A stretch of 64,000 nucleotides of DNA, taken from Megachile rotundata (taxonomy: Eukaryota; Arthropoda; Insecta; Hymenoptera; Megachilidae). The notes below the pieces were generated by a model. That model was not told where the DNA came from. It worked only from the letters and a program-made list of their open reading frames with translations, and ran no database searches. Both the position numbers and the translations under genes were made by a program. Location of the stretch: assembly GCF_050947335.1 (NCBI RefSeq), contig NW_027473339.1, forward strand, positions 124,001 through 188,000, in the 5' to 3' direction. This document shows, one piece after another, positions 38,097-51,756 of the stretch (positions are counted from its first letter, which is position 1; the number at the start of each line of letters is the position of its first letter).

Positions 38097-41000
38097 TTTG
38101 TGATCGTGATTGTGTGATGGTGATTGTGTGATCGTGATTGTGTGATCGTGATTGTGTGATCGTGACTGTGTGATTGTGATTGTGTGATTGTGATTGTGTG
38201 GTTGTGATTGTGTGATTGTGGTTGGGTGATTGTGATTGTGTGATTGCGATTGTGTGATTGTGACTGTGTGGTCGTGATTGTGTGATCGTGATTGTGGGAT
38301 TGTGACTGTGTGATTGTGTGGTTGTGGTTGTGTGATTGTGATTGTGTGACTGGGATTGTGTGATTGTGATAGTGGGATTGTGATTGCGATTGTGTGATTG
38401 TGACTGTGTGGTCGTGATTGTGTGATCGTGATTGTGGGATTGTGACTGTGTGATTGTGTGGTTGTGGTTGTGTGATCGTGATTGTGTGATTGTGATTGTG
38501 TGATGGTGATTGTGATTGTGTGATCGTGATTGTGTGATCGTGATTGTGTGATCGTGATAGTGTGATCGTGATTGTGTGATCGTGATTGTGTGGTCGTGAT
38601 TGTGTGGTCGTGATTGTGTGATTGTGATTGTGTGATCGTGATTGTGGAATCGTGACTGTGGGATGGTGATTGTGTGATTATGATTGTGTGATTGTGATTG
38701 TGTGATTGTGATTGTGTGATTGTGATTGTGTGGTTGTGATTGTGTGATTGTGGTTGAATGATTGTGATTGTGTGATTGCGATTGTGTGATCGTGACTGTG
38801 CGGTCGTGATTGTGTGATAGTGATTGTGGGATTGTGACTGTGGGATTGTGTGGTTGTGGTTGTGCGATTGTGATTGTGTGACTGTGATTGTGTGATTGTG
38901 ATTGCGATTGTGTGATTGTGACTGTGTGGTCGTGATTGTGTGATCGTGATTGTGGGATTGTGACTGTGTGATCGTGATTGTGGGATTGTGACTGTGTGAT
39001 TGTGTGATTGTAATTGTGTGACTGTGATTGTGTGATTGTGATTGTGGGATTGAGATTGTGAGATTGTGATTGTGTGATCGTGACTGTGATTGTGTGATTG
39101 TGATTGTGTGACTCTGTGATTGTGATTGTGATTGTGTGACTGTGATAGTGTGATCGTGATAGTGTGATCGTGATAGTGTGATCGTGATAGTGTGATCGTG
39201 ATCGTGTGATCGCGATCGTGTGATCGCGATTGTGTGATTGTAATTGTGGGATTGTGGTTGTGCGATTGTGATTGTGCGATTGTGATTGTGCGATTGTGAT
39301 TGTGTGATTGTGATTGTGGGATTGTGATTGTGTGATTGTGATTGTGTGATCGTGACTGTGATTGTGATTGTGATTGTGATTGTGTGATTGTGATTGTGGG
39401 ATTGTGATTGCGATCGTGTGATTGTGACTGTGTGGTCGTGATAGTGTGATCGTGATTGTGGGATTGTGACGGTGTGATTGTGTGGTTGTGATTGTGTGAT
39501 CGTGATTGTGCGATCGTGATTGTGCGATCGTGATTGTGCGATCGTGATTGTGCGATCGTGATTGTGCGATCGTGATTGTGCGAGCGTGATTGTGCGATCG
39601 TGATTGTGCGATCGTGATTGTGCGATCGTGATTGTGCGATCGTGATTGTGTGATTGTGATTGTGTGATTGTGATTGTTTGATTGTGATTGTGTGATTGTG
39701 GTTGTGTGATTGTGATTATGTGATTGTGATTGTGATTGTGTGATTGTGTGATTGTGATTGTGTGACTGTGATTGTGTGATTGTGATTGTGGGATTGAGAT
39801 TGTGTGATTGTGATTGTGTGATCGTGACTGTGATTATGTGATTGTGATTGAGTGACTGTGTGATTGTGATTGTGATTGTGTGACTGTGATTGTGTGATCG
39901 TGATAGTGTGATCGTGATCGTGTGATTGTGATCGTGTGATTGTGATCGTGTGATTGCGATCGTGTGATTGTGATCGTGTGATTGCAATCGTGTGATTGCG
40001 ATCGTGTGATTGCGATCGTGTGATTGCGATTGTGTGATTGTGATTGTGTGATTGTGATTGTGTGATTGTGATTGTGGGATTGTGATTGTGTGATTGTGAT
40101 TGTGTGATCGTGACTGTGATTGTGTGATTGTGATTGTGATTGTGATTGTAATTGTGATTGTGTGACTGTGTGATTGTGATTGTGTGACTGTGATTGTGTG
40201 ATCGTGATAGTGTGATCGTGATGGTGTGATCGTGATTGTGTGATCGTGACTGTGTGGTCGTGATTGTGTGATCGTGATTGTGGGATTGTGACTGTGTGAT
40301 TGTGTGGTTGTGGTTGTGTGATTGTGATTGTGTGACTGTGATTGTGTGATTGTGATTGTGGGATTGTGATTGCGATTGTATGATCGCGATTGTGATCGCG
40401 ATTGTGTGATCGCGATTGTGTGATCGCGATTGTGTGGTCGTGATTGTGTGATCGTGATTGTGGGATTGTGTGATTGTGATTGTGATTGTGTGACTGTGAT
40501 TTTGTGATTGTGATTTTGTGATTGTGATTTTGTGATTGTGATTGTGTGATTGTGATTGTGTGATTGTAATTGTGTGATTGTGTGATCGTGATTGTGTGGT
40601 CGTGATTGTGTGATCGTGATTGTGGGATTGTGATTGTGTGATTGTGTGATTGTGATTGTGTGACTGTGATTGTGTGATTGTGATTGTGGGATTGAGATTG
40701 TGTGATTGTGTTTGTGTGATCGTGACTGTGATTGTGTGATTGTGATTGTGTGACTGTGTGATTGTGATTGTGATTGTGTGACTGTGATTGTGTGATCGTG
40801 ATAGTGTGATCGTGATCGTGTGATTGTGATCGTGTGATTGTGATCGTGTGATTGCGATCGTGTGATTGTGATCGTGTGATTGCGATCGTGTGATTGCGAT
40901 CGTGTGATTGCGATTGTGTGATTGTGATTGTGTGATTGTGATTGTGGGATTGTGATTGTGTGATTGTGATTGTGTGATCGTGACTGTGATTGTGTGATTG

Positions 41001-41948
41001 TGATTGTGATTGTGATTGTGATTGTGATTGTGTGACTGTGTGATTGTGATTGTGTGACTATGATTGTGTGATCGTGATAGTGTGATCGTGATGGTGTGAT
41101 CGTGATTGTGTGATCGTGACTGTGTGGTCGTGATTGTGTGATCGTGATTGTGGGATTGTGACTGTGTGATTGTGTGGTTGTGGTTGTGTGATTGTGATTG
41201 TGTGACTGTGATTGTGTGATTGTGATTGTGGGATTGTGTGATCGCGATTGTGATCGCGATTGTGTGATCGCGATTGTGTGATCGCGATTGTGTGATCGCG
41301 ATTGTGTGATCGCGATTGTGTGATCGCGATTGTGTGATCGCGATTGTGTGATTGTGATTGTGGGATTGTGGTTGTGCGATTGTGATTGTGCGATTGTGAT
41401 TGTGCGATTGTGATTGTGATTGTGTGACTGTGTGATTGTGATTGTGTGATCGTGATAGTGTGATCGTGATTGTGTGATCGTGATTGTGTGATCGTGATTG
41501 TGTGATCGTGATTGTGTGATGGTGATTGTGTGATTGTGATTGTGTGATTGTGGTTGTGTAATTGTGGTTGTGTGATTGTGATTGTGTGATTGCGATTGTG
41601 TGATCGTGACTGTGTGGTCGTGATTGTGTGATCGTGATTGTGGGATTGTGACTGTGTGATTGTGTGGTTGTGGTTGTGCGTTTGTGATTGTGTGACTGTG
41701 ATTGTGTGATTGTGATTGTGGGACTGTGATTGCGATTGTGTGATTGTGACTGTGTGGTCGTGATTGTGCGATCGTGATTGTGGGATTGTGACTGTGTGGT
41801 TGTGTGATTGTTTGATTGTGTGATTGCGATTGTGTGATTGCGATTGTGTGATTGCGATTGTTTGATTGCGATTGTTTGATTGTGTGATTGTGATTGTGTG
41901 ATTGTGATTGTGTGATTGTGATTGTGTGATTGTGATTATGTGATTGTG

Positions 41949-42186
41949 ATTGTGTGATTGTGATTGTGTGATTGTGATTGTGTGATTGTGATTGTGTGAT
42001 TGTGATTGTGTGATTGTGATTGTGTGATTGTGATTGTGTGATTGTGATTGTGTGATTGTGATTGTGTGATTGTGATTGTGTGATTGTGATTGTGAGATTG
42101 TGATTGTGTGATTGTGATTGTGTGATTGTGATTGTGTGATTGTGATTGTGTGATTGTGATTGTGTGATTGTGATTGTGTGATTGTG
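41949..42186 (+). repeat. 14-mer tract, 17 units with one variant
   Basis: Ten perfect ATTGTGTGATTGTG units, one ATTGTGAGATTGTG unit at 42089, then six perfect units. It shares both flanks and the internal variant with 6722-6945, where the split is seven and eight. Confidence 0.9.
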
Positions 42187-42946
42187 ATTGTGTGATCGTG
42201 ATCGTGTGATCGTGATTGGGTGACCGTGATTGGGTGATCGTGATTGGGTGATCGTGATTTGGTGATCGTGATTGGGTGATCGTGATTGGGTGATCGTGGT
42301 TGGGTGATCGTGATTGTGGGATAGTGACTGTGTGATTGTGTGATTGTGATTGTGTGACTGTGATTGTGTGATTGTGATTGTGGGATTGTGATTGTGTGAT
42401 TGTGATTGTGTGATCGTGACTGTGATTGTGATTATGATTGTGATTGTGTGATTGTGATTGTGGGATTGTGATTGCGATCGTGTGATTGTGACTGTGTGGT
42501 CGTGATAGTGTGATCGTGATTGTGGGATTGTGACTGTGTGATTGTGTGGTTGTGATTGTGTGATCGTGATTGTGCGATCGTGATTGTGCGATCGTGATTG
42601 TGTGATCGTGATTGTGCGAGCGTGATTGTGCGATCGTGATTGTGCGATCGTGATTGTGCGATCGTGATTGTGCGATCGTGATTGTGTGATTGTGATTGTG
42701 TGATTGTGATTGTTTGATTGTGATTGTGTGATTGTGGTTGTGTGATTGTGATTATGTGATTGTGATTGTGATTGTGTGATTGTGTGATCGTGATTGTGTG
42801 ATCGCGATTGTGTGATCGCGATTGTGTGATCGCGATTGTGTGATTGTGTGATTGTGATTGTGATTGTGTGACTGTGATTGTGTGATTGTGATTGTGGGAT
42901 TGTGATTGTGTGATTGTGATTGTGTGATCGTGACTGTGATTGTGTG

Positions 42947-43216
42947 ATTGTGATTGCGATTGTGATTGTGATTGTGATTGCGATTGTGATTGTGATTGTG
43001 ATCGTGATTGTGATCGTGATCGTGATCGTGATTGTGATTGTGATTGTGATTGTGATTGTGATTGTGATTGTGATTGTGATTGTGATTGTGATTGTGATTG
43101 TGATTGTGATTGTGATTGTGATTGTGATTGTGATTGTGATTGTGATTGTGATCGTGATCGTGATCGTGATCGTGATCGTGATTGTGATTGTGATTGTGAT
43201 TGTGATTGTGATTGTG
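42947..43216 (+). repeat. Long patterned hexamer tract, 45 units
   Basis: Counterpart of 36055-36318 at an offset of 6892. It has the same order of ATTGCG, ATCGTG and ATTGTG blocks, but five terminal ATCGTG (43151-43180) instead of six and a longer central ATTGTG run. Flanks also agree for several hundred bases to the right. Confidence 0.9.
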
Positions 43217-44703
43217 TGACTGTGATTGTGTGATCGTGATAGTGTGATCGTGATAGTGTGATCGTGATTGTGTGATCGTGATTGTGTGGTCGTGATTGTG
43301 TGGTCGTGATTGTGTGATCGTGATTGTGTGATCGTGATTGTGTGATCGTGATTGTGTGATCGTGATTGTGCGATCGTGATTGTGCGATCGTGATTGTGCG
43401 ATCGTGATTGTGCGATCGTGATTGTGCGATTGTGATTGTGCGATTTTGATTGTGCGATTGTGATTGTGCGATTGTGATTGTGCGATCGTGATTGTGTGAT
43501 CGTGATAGTGTGATCGTGATGGTGTGATCGTGATTGTGTGATCGTGACTGTGTGGTCGTGATTGTGTGATCGTGATTGTGGGATTGTGACTGTGTGATTG
43601 TGTGGTTGTGGTTGTGTGATTGTGATTGTGTGACTGTGATTGTGTGATTGTGATTGTGGGATTGTGATTGCGATTGTGTGATCGCGATTCTGATCGCGAT
43701 TGTGTGATCGCGATTGTGTAATCGCGATTGTGTGATCGCGATTGTGTGATCGCGATTGTGTGATCGCGATTGTGTGATCGCGATTGTGTGATCGCGATTG
43801 TGTGATCGCGATTGTGTGATCGTGATTGTGTGGTCGTGATTGTGTGATCGTGATTGTGGGATTGTGTGACTGTGATTGTGATTGTGTGATTGTGATTTTG
43901 TGATTGTGATTTTGTGATTGTGATTTTGTGATTGTGATTTTGTGATTGTGATTTTGTGATTGTGATTTTGATATTGTGATTGTGTGATTGTGATTGTGTG
44001 ATTGTAATTGTGTGATTGTGATTGTGTGATCGTGATTGTGTGGTCGTGATTGTGTGATCGTGATTGTGGGATTGTGACTGTGTGATTGTGTGATTGTGAT
44101 TGTGTGACTGTGATTGTGTGATTGTGATTGTGGGATTGAGATTGTGTGATTGTGATTGTGTGATCGTGACTGTGATTGTGTGATTGTGATTGTGTGACTG
44201 TGTGATTGTGATTGTGATTGTGTGACTGTGATTGTGTGATTGTGATAGTGTGATCGTGATCGTGTGATTGTGATCGTGTGATTGTGATCGTGTGATTGCG
44301 ATCGTGTGATTGTGATCGTGTGATTGCAATCGTGTGATTGCGATCGTGTGATTGCGATTGTGTGATTGTGATTGTGTGATTGTGATTGTGTGATTGTGAT
44401 TGTGGGATTGTGATTGTGTGATTGTGATTGTGTGATCGTGACTGTGATTGTGTGATTATGATTGTGATTGTGATTGTGATTGTGATTGTGATTGTGTGAC
44501 TGTGTGATTGTGATTGTGTGACTATGATTGTGTGATCGTGATAGTGTGATCGTGATGGTGTGATCGTGATTGTGTGATCGTGACTGTGTGGTCGTGATTG
44601 TGTGATCGTGATTGTGGGATTGTGACTGTGTGATTGTGTGGTTGTGGTTGTGTGATTGTGATTGTGTGACTGTGATTGTGCGATTGTGATTGTGGGATTG
44701 TGT

Positions 44704-44878
44704 GATCGCGATTGTGATCGCGATTGTGTGATCGCGATTGTGTGATCGCGGTTGTGTGATCGCGATTGTGTGATCGCGATTGTGTGATCGCGATTGTGTG
44801 ATCGCGATTGTGTGATCGCGATTGTGTGATCGCGATTGTGTGATCGCGATTGTGTGATCGCGATTGTGTGATCGCGAT
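44704..44878 (+). repeat. Long ATCGCG tract
   Basis: About 12 units of ATTGTGTGATCGCG with one GTTGTG change. The tract ends in GATTGAGTGATTGTGATTATG, the same end seen for ATCGCG tracts at about 15270, 37890, 46930, 51550, 56745 and 59780. Each unit holds the six-base palindrome TCGCGA. Confidence 0.85.
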
Positions 44879-47009
44879 TGAGTGATTGTGATTATGTGAT
44901 TGTGATTTTGTGATTGTGATTTTGTGATTGTGATTGTGTGATTGTGATTGTGTGATTGTAATTGTGTGATTGTGTGATCGTGATTGTGTGGTCGTGATTG
45001 TGTGATCGTGATTGTGGGATTGTGACTGTGTGATTGTGTGATTGTGATTGTGTGACTGTGATTGTGTGATTGTGATTGTGTGACTGTGATTGTGTGATTG
45101 TGATTGTGGGATTGAGATTGTGTGATTGTGATTGTGTGATCGTGACTGTGATTGTGATTGTGATTGTGATTGTGATTGTGATTGTGTGATTGTGATTGTG
45201 GGATTGTGATTGCGATCGTGTGATTGTGACTGTGTGGTCGTGATAGTGTGATCGTGATTGTGGGATTGTGACTGTGTGATTGTGTGGTTGTGATTGTGTG
45301 ATCGTGATTGTGCGATCGTGATTGTGCGATCGTGATTGTGCGATCGTGATTGTGCGATCGTGATTGTGCGAGCGTGATTGTGCGATCGTGATTGTGCGAT
45401 CGTGATTGTGCGATCGTGATTGTGTGGTCGTGATTGTGTGGTCGTGATTGTGTGATCGTGATTGTGTGATCGTGATTGTGTGATCGTGATTGTGTGATCG
45501 TGATTGTGCGATCGTGATTGTGCGATCGTGATTGTGCGATCGTGATTGTGGGATTGTGATTGTGCGATTGTGATTGTGCGATTTTGATTGTGCGATTGTG
45601 ATTGTGCGATTGTGATTGTGCGATCGTGATTGTGTGATCGTGATAGTGTGATCGTGATGGTGTGATCGTGATTGTGTGATCGTGACTGCGTGGTCGTGAT
45701 TGTGTGATCGTGATTGTGGGATTGTGACTGTGTGATTGTGTGGTTGTGGTTGTGTGATTGTGATTGTGTGACTGTGATTGTGTGATTGTGATTGTGGGAT
45801 TGTGATTGCGATTGTGTGATCGCGATTGTGATCGCGATTGTGTGATCGCGATTGTGTGATCGCGATTGTGTGATCGCGATTGTGTGATCGCGATTGTGTG
45901 ATCGCGATTGTGTGATCGCGATTGTGTGATCGCGATTGTGTGATCGCGATTGTGTGATCGTGATTGTGTGGTCGTGATTGTGTGATCGTGATTGTGGGAT
46001 TGTGTGATTGTGATTGTGATTGTGTGATTGTGATTTTGTGATTGTGATTTTGTGATTGTGATTTTGTGATTGTGATTTTGTGATTGTGATTTTGATATTG
46101 TGATTGTGTGATTGTGATTGTGTGATTGTAATTGTGTGATTGTGATTGTGTGATCGTGATTGTGTGGTCGTGATTGTGTGATCGTGATTGTGGGATTGTG
46201 ACTGTGTGATTGTGTGATTGTGATTGTGTGACTGTGATTGTGTGATTGTGATTGTGGGATTGAGATTGTGTGATTGTGATTGTGTGATCGTGACTGTGAT
46301 TGTGTGATTGTGATTGTGTGACTGTGTGATTGTGATTGTGACTGTGTGACTGTGATTGTGTGATTGTGATAGTGTGATCGTGATCGTGTGATTGTGATCG
46401 TGTGATTGTGATCGTGTGATTGCGATCGTGTGATTGTGATCGTGTGATTGCAATCGTGTGATTGCGATCGTGTGATTGCGATTGTGTGATTGTGATTGTG
46501 TGATTGTGATTGTGTGATTGTGATTGTGGGATTGTGATTGTGTGATTGTGATTGTGTGATCGTGACTGTGATTGTGTGATTATGATTGTGATTGTGATTG
46601 TGATTGTGATTGTGTGACTGTGTGATTGTGATTGTGTGACTATGATTGTGTGATCGTGATAGTGTGATCGTGATGGTGTGATCGTGATTGTGTGATCGTG
46701 ACTGTGTGGTCGTGATTGTGTGATCGTGATTGTGGGATTGTGACTGTGTGATTGTGTGGTTGTGGTTGTGTGATTGTGATTGTGTGACTGTGATTGTGTG
46801 ATTGTGATTGTCGGATTGTGTGATCGCGATTGTGTGATCGCGGTTGTGTGATCGCGATTGTGTGATCGCGATTGTGTGATCGCGATTGTGTGATCGCGAT
46901 TGTGTGATCGCGATTGTGTGATCGCGATTGAGTGATTGTGATTATGTGATTGTGATTGTGATTGTGATTGTGTGATTGTGTGATCGTGATTGTGTGATCG
47001 TGATTGTGT

Positions 47010-47128
47010 GACCGTGATTGTGTGACCGTGATTATGTGATCGTGATTGTGTGATCCTGATTGTGTGATTAGGATTCTGTGATCGTGATTCTGTAATCGTG
47101 ATTGTGTGATCGTGATTGTGATCGTGAT
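47010..47128 (+). repeat. ATTAGG module, copy 4
   Basis: ATTAGG at 47067, preceded by the usual GATTGAGTGATTG end of an ATCGCG tract. A GATCGTTATTG change follows at about 47140. Confidence 0.85.
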
Positions 47129-49140
47129 TTTGTGATCGTTATTGTGTGATGGTGATTGTGTGATCGTGATTGTGTGATCGTGATTGTGTGATCGTGACTG
47201 TGTGATTGTGATTGTGTGATTGTGATTGTGTGGTTGTGATTGTGTGATTGTGGTTGGGTGATTGTGATTGTGTGATTGCGATTGTGTGATTGTGACTGTG
47301 TGGTCGTGATTGTGTGATCGTGATTGTGGGATTGTGACTGTGTGATTGTGTGGTTGTGGTTGTGTGATTGTGATTGTGTGACTGGGATTGTGTGATTGTG
47401 ATAGTGGGATTGTGATTGCGATTGTGTGATTGTGACTGTGTGGTCGTGATTGTGTGATCGTGATTGTGGGATTGTGACTGTGTGATTGTGTGATTGTAAT
47501 TGTGTGATCGTGATTGTGTGATCGTGATTGTGTGATCGTGATTGTGTGATCGTGATAGTGTGATCGTGATTGTGTGATCGTGATTGTGTGATCGTGATTG
47601 TGTGATGGTGATTGTGTGATTGTGATTGTGTGATTGTGGTTGTGTGATTGTGGTTGTGTGATTGTGATTGTGTGATTGCGATTGTGTGATCGTGACTGTG
47701 TGGTCGTGATTGTGTGGTCGTGATTGTGTGAATGTGATTGTGTGATTGTGATTGTGTGATGGTGATTGTGATTGTGTGATCGTGATTGTGTGATCGTGAT
47801 TGTGTGATCGTGATAGTGTGATCGTGATTGTGTGATCGTGATTGTGTGGTCGTGATTGTGTGGTCGTGATTGTGTGATTGTGATTGTGTGATCGTGATTG
47901 TGGAATCGTGACTGTGGGATGGTGATTGTGTGATTATGATTGTGTGATTGTGATTGTGTGATTGTGATTGTGTGACTGTGATTGTGTGGTTGTGATTGTG
48001 TGATTGTGGTTGTATGATTGTGATTGTGTGATTGCGATTGTGTGATCGTGACTGTGCGGTCGTGATTGTGTGATAGTGATTGTGGGATTGTGACTGTGGG
48101 ATTGTGTGGTTGTGGTTGTGCGATTGTGATTGTGTGACTGTGATTGTGTGATTGTGATTGCGATTGTGTGATTGTGACTGTGTGGTCGTGATTGTGTGAT
48201 CGTGATTGTGGGATTGTGACTGTGTGATCGTGATTGTGGGATTGTGACTGTGTGATTGTGTGATTGTAATTGTGTGACTGTGATTGTGTGATTGTGATTG
48301 TGGGATTGAGATTGTGAGATTGTGATTGTGTGATCGTGACTGTGATTGTGTGATTGTGATTGTGTGACTCTGTGATTGTGATTGTGATTGTGTGACTGTG
48401 ATAGTGTGATCGTGATAGTGTGATCGTGATAGTGTGATCGTGATAGTGTGATCGTGATCGTGTGATCGCGATCGTGTGATCGCGTTTGTGTGATCGCAAT
48501 TGTGTGATCGCGATTGTGGGATTGTGGTTGTGCGATTGTGATTGTGCGATTGTGATTGTGCGATTGTGATTGTGCGATTGTGATTGTGCGATTGTGATTG
48601 TGATTGTGTGACTGTGTGATTGTGATTGTGTGACTGTGTGATTGTGATTGTGTGATCGTGATAGTGTGATCGTGATTGTGTGATCGTGATTGTGTGATCG
48701 TGATTGTGTGATCGTGATTGTGTGATGGTGATTGTGTGATTGTGATTGTGTGATTGTGGTTGTGTAATTGTGGTTGTGTGATTGTGATTGTGTGATTGCG
48801 ATTGTGTGATCGTGACTGTGTGGTCGTGATTGTGTGATCGTGATTGTGGGATTGTGACTGTGTGATTGTGTGGTTGTGGTTGTGCGTTTGTGATTGTGTG
48901 ACTGTGATTGTGTGATTGTGATTGTGGGACTGTGATTGCGATTGTGTGATTGTGACTGTGTGGTCGTGATTGTGCGATCGTGATTGTGGGATTGTGACTG
49001 TGTGGTTGTGTGATTGTTTGATTGTGTGATTGCGATTGTGTGATTGCGATTGTGTGATTGCGATTGTGTGATTGCGATTGTTTGATTGCGATTGTTTGAT
49101 TGTGTGATTGTGATTGTGTGATTGTGATTATGTGATTGTG

Positions 49141-49476
49141 ATTGTGTGATTGTGATTGTGTGATTGTGATTGTGTGATTGTGATTGTGTGATTGTGATTG
49201 TGTGATTGTGATTGTGTGATTGTGATTGTGTGATTGTGATTGTGTGATTGTGATTGTGTGATTGTGATTGTGTGATTGTGATTGTGTGATTGTGATTGTG
49301 TGATTGTGATTGTGTGATTGTGATTGTGTGATTGTGATTGTGTGATTGTGATTGTGTGATTGTGATTGTGTGATTGTGATTGTGTGATTGTGATTGTGTG
49401 ATTGTGATTGTGTGATTGTGATTGTGTGATTGTGATTGTGTGATTGTGATTGTGTGATTGTGATTGTGTGATTGTG
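49141..49476 (+). repeat. Perfect 14-mer tract, 24 copies
   Basis: Twenty-four exact ATTGTGTGATTGTG units (336 bp) between ATTATG on the left and ATCGTGATCGTG on the right. It is the longest perfect 14-mer run in the window. It lacks the GAGATTG variant unit of its relatives at 6722 and 41949. Confidence 0.92.
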
Positions 49477-51637
49477 ATTGTGTGATCGTGATCGTGTGAC
49501 CGTGATTGGGTGACCGTGATTGGGTGATCGTGATTGGGTGATCGTGATTTGGTGATCGTGATTGGGTGATCGTGATTGGGTGATCGTGGTTGGGTGATCG
49601 TGATTGTGGGATAGTGACTGTGTGATTGTGTGATTGTGATTGTGTGACTGTGATTGTGTGATTGTGATTGTGGGATTGTGATTGTGTGATTGTGATTGTG
49701 TGATCGTGACTGTGATTGTGATTGTGATTGTGATTGTGTGATTGTGATTGTGGGATTGTGATTGCGATCGTGTGATTGTGACTGTGTGGTCGTGATAGTG
49801 TGATCGTGATTGTGGGATTGTGACGGTGTGATTGTGTGGTTGTGATTATGTGATCGTGATTGTGCGATCGTGATTGTGCGATCGTGATTGTGCGATCGTG
49901 ATTGTGCGATCGTGATTGTGCGATCGTGATTGTGCGAGCGTGATTGTGCGATCGTGATTGTGCGATCGTGATTGTGCGATCGTGATTGTGCGATCGTGAT
50001 TGTGTGATTGTGATTGTGTGATTGTGATTGTTTGATTGTGATTGTGTGATTGTGGTTGTGTGATTGTGATTATGTGATTGTGATTGTGATTGTGTGATTG
50101 TGTGACCGTGATTGTGTGATCGCGATTGTGTGATCGCGATTGTGTGATCGCGATTGTGTGATCGTGATTGTGTGGTCGTGATTGTGTGATCGTGATTGTG
50201 GGATTGTGTGATTGTGATTGTGATTGTGTGATTGTGATTTTGTGATTGTGATTTTGTGATTGTGATTTTGATATTGTGATTGTGCGATTGTGATCGTGTG
50301 ATTGTGATCGTGTGATTGCGATCGTGTGATTGTGATCGTGTGATTGCAATCGTGTGATTGCGATCGTGTGATTGCGATCGTGTGATTGCGATTGTGTGAT
50401 TGTGATTGTGTGATTGTGATTGTGTGATTGTGATTGTATGATTGTGATTGTGTGATTGTGATTGTGTGATTGTGATTGTGTGATTGTGATTGTGTGATCG
50501 TGATCGTGTGATCGTGATTGGGTGACCGTGATTGGGTGATCGTGATTGGGTGATCGTGATTTGGTGATCGTGATTGGGTGATCGTGATTGGGTGATCGTG
50601 GTTGGGTGATCGTGATTGTGGGATAGTGACTGTGTGATTGTGTGATTGTGATTGTGTGACTGTGATTGTGTGATTGTGATTGTGGGATTGTGATTGTGTG
50701 ATTGTGATTGTGTGATCGTGACTGTGATTGTGATTGTGATTGTGATTGTGATTGTGATTGTGTGATTGTGATTGTGGGATTGTGATTGCGATCGTGTGAT
50801 TGTGACTGTGTGGTCGTGATAGTGTGATCGTGATTGTGGGATTGTGACTGTGTGATTGTGTGGTTGTGATTGTGTGATCGTGATTGTGCTATCGCGATTG
50901 TGCGATCGTGATTGTGCGATCGTGATTGTGCGATCGTGATTGTGTGATCGTGATTGTGCGAGCGTGATTGTGCGATCGTGATTGTGCGATCGTGATTGTG
51001 CGATCGTGATTGTGCGATCGTGATTGTGTGATCGTGATTTTGTGATTGTGATTTTGTGATTGTGATTTTGTGATTGTGATTTTGATATTGTGATTGTGTG
51101 ATTGTGATTGTGTGATTGTAATTGTGTGATTGTGATTGTGTGATCGTGATTGTGTGGTCGTGATTGTGTGATCGTGATTGTGGGATTGTGACTGTGTGAT
51201 TGTGTGATTGTGATTGTGTGACTGTGATTGTGTGATTGTGATTGTGGGATTGAGATTGTGTGATTGTGATTGTGTGATCGTGACTGTGATTGTGTGATTG
51301 TGATTGTGTGACTGTGTGATTGTGATTGTGATTGTGTGACTGTGATTGTGTGATTGTGATTGTGGGATTGTGTGATCGCGATTGTGATCGCGATTGTGTG
51401 ATCGCGATTGTGTGATCGCGGTTGTGTGATCGCGATTGTGTGATCGCGATTGTGTGATCGCGATTGTGTGATCGCGATTGTGTGATCGCGATTGTGTGAT
51501 CGCGATTGTGCGATCGCGATTGTGTGATCGCGATTGTGTGATCGCGATTGAGTGATTGTGATTATGTGATTGTGATTGTGATTGTGATTGTGTGATTGTG
51601 TGATTGTGTGATCGTGATTGTGTGATCGTGATTGTGT

Positions 51638-51756
51638 GACCGTGATTGTGTGACCGTGATTATGTGATCGTGATTGTGTGATCCTGATTGTGTGATTAGG
51701 ATTCTGTGATCGTGATTCTGTAATCGTGATTGTGTGATCGTGATTGTGATCGTGAT
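51638..51756 (+). repeat. ATTAGG module, copy 5
   Basis: ATTAGG at 51695. It sits directly left of the 1.5-1.64 kb repeat family. Confidence 0.85.

Larger units (their letters stand above)
35093..42946 (+). repeat. Mosaic with hexamer tract and ATTAGG copy 3
   Basis: Gene-free. In order: five-unit GGGTGATCG tract (35305-35374), GCGAGCG tract (about 35726), hexamer tract (36055-36318), ATCGCG tracts, ATTAGG module (37978-38096), TGATAG cluster (about 39147), GCGAGCG (about 39580), GATTGCAATCG (about 37378 and 39984), 14-mer tract (41949-42186) and GGGTGATCG tract (42215-42312). Confidence 0.8.

Noticed and set aside
44704..44878. TCGCGA and GATCGCGATC palindromes as operators or replication origin iterons
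   Set aside because: They arise whenever ATCGCG is followed by AT in the monomer tract and have no unique neighbours, so they are a by-product of the variant class.
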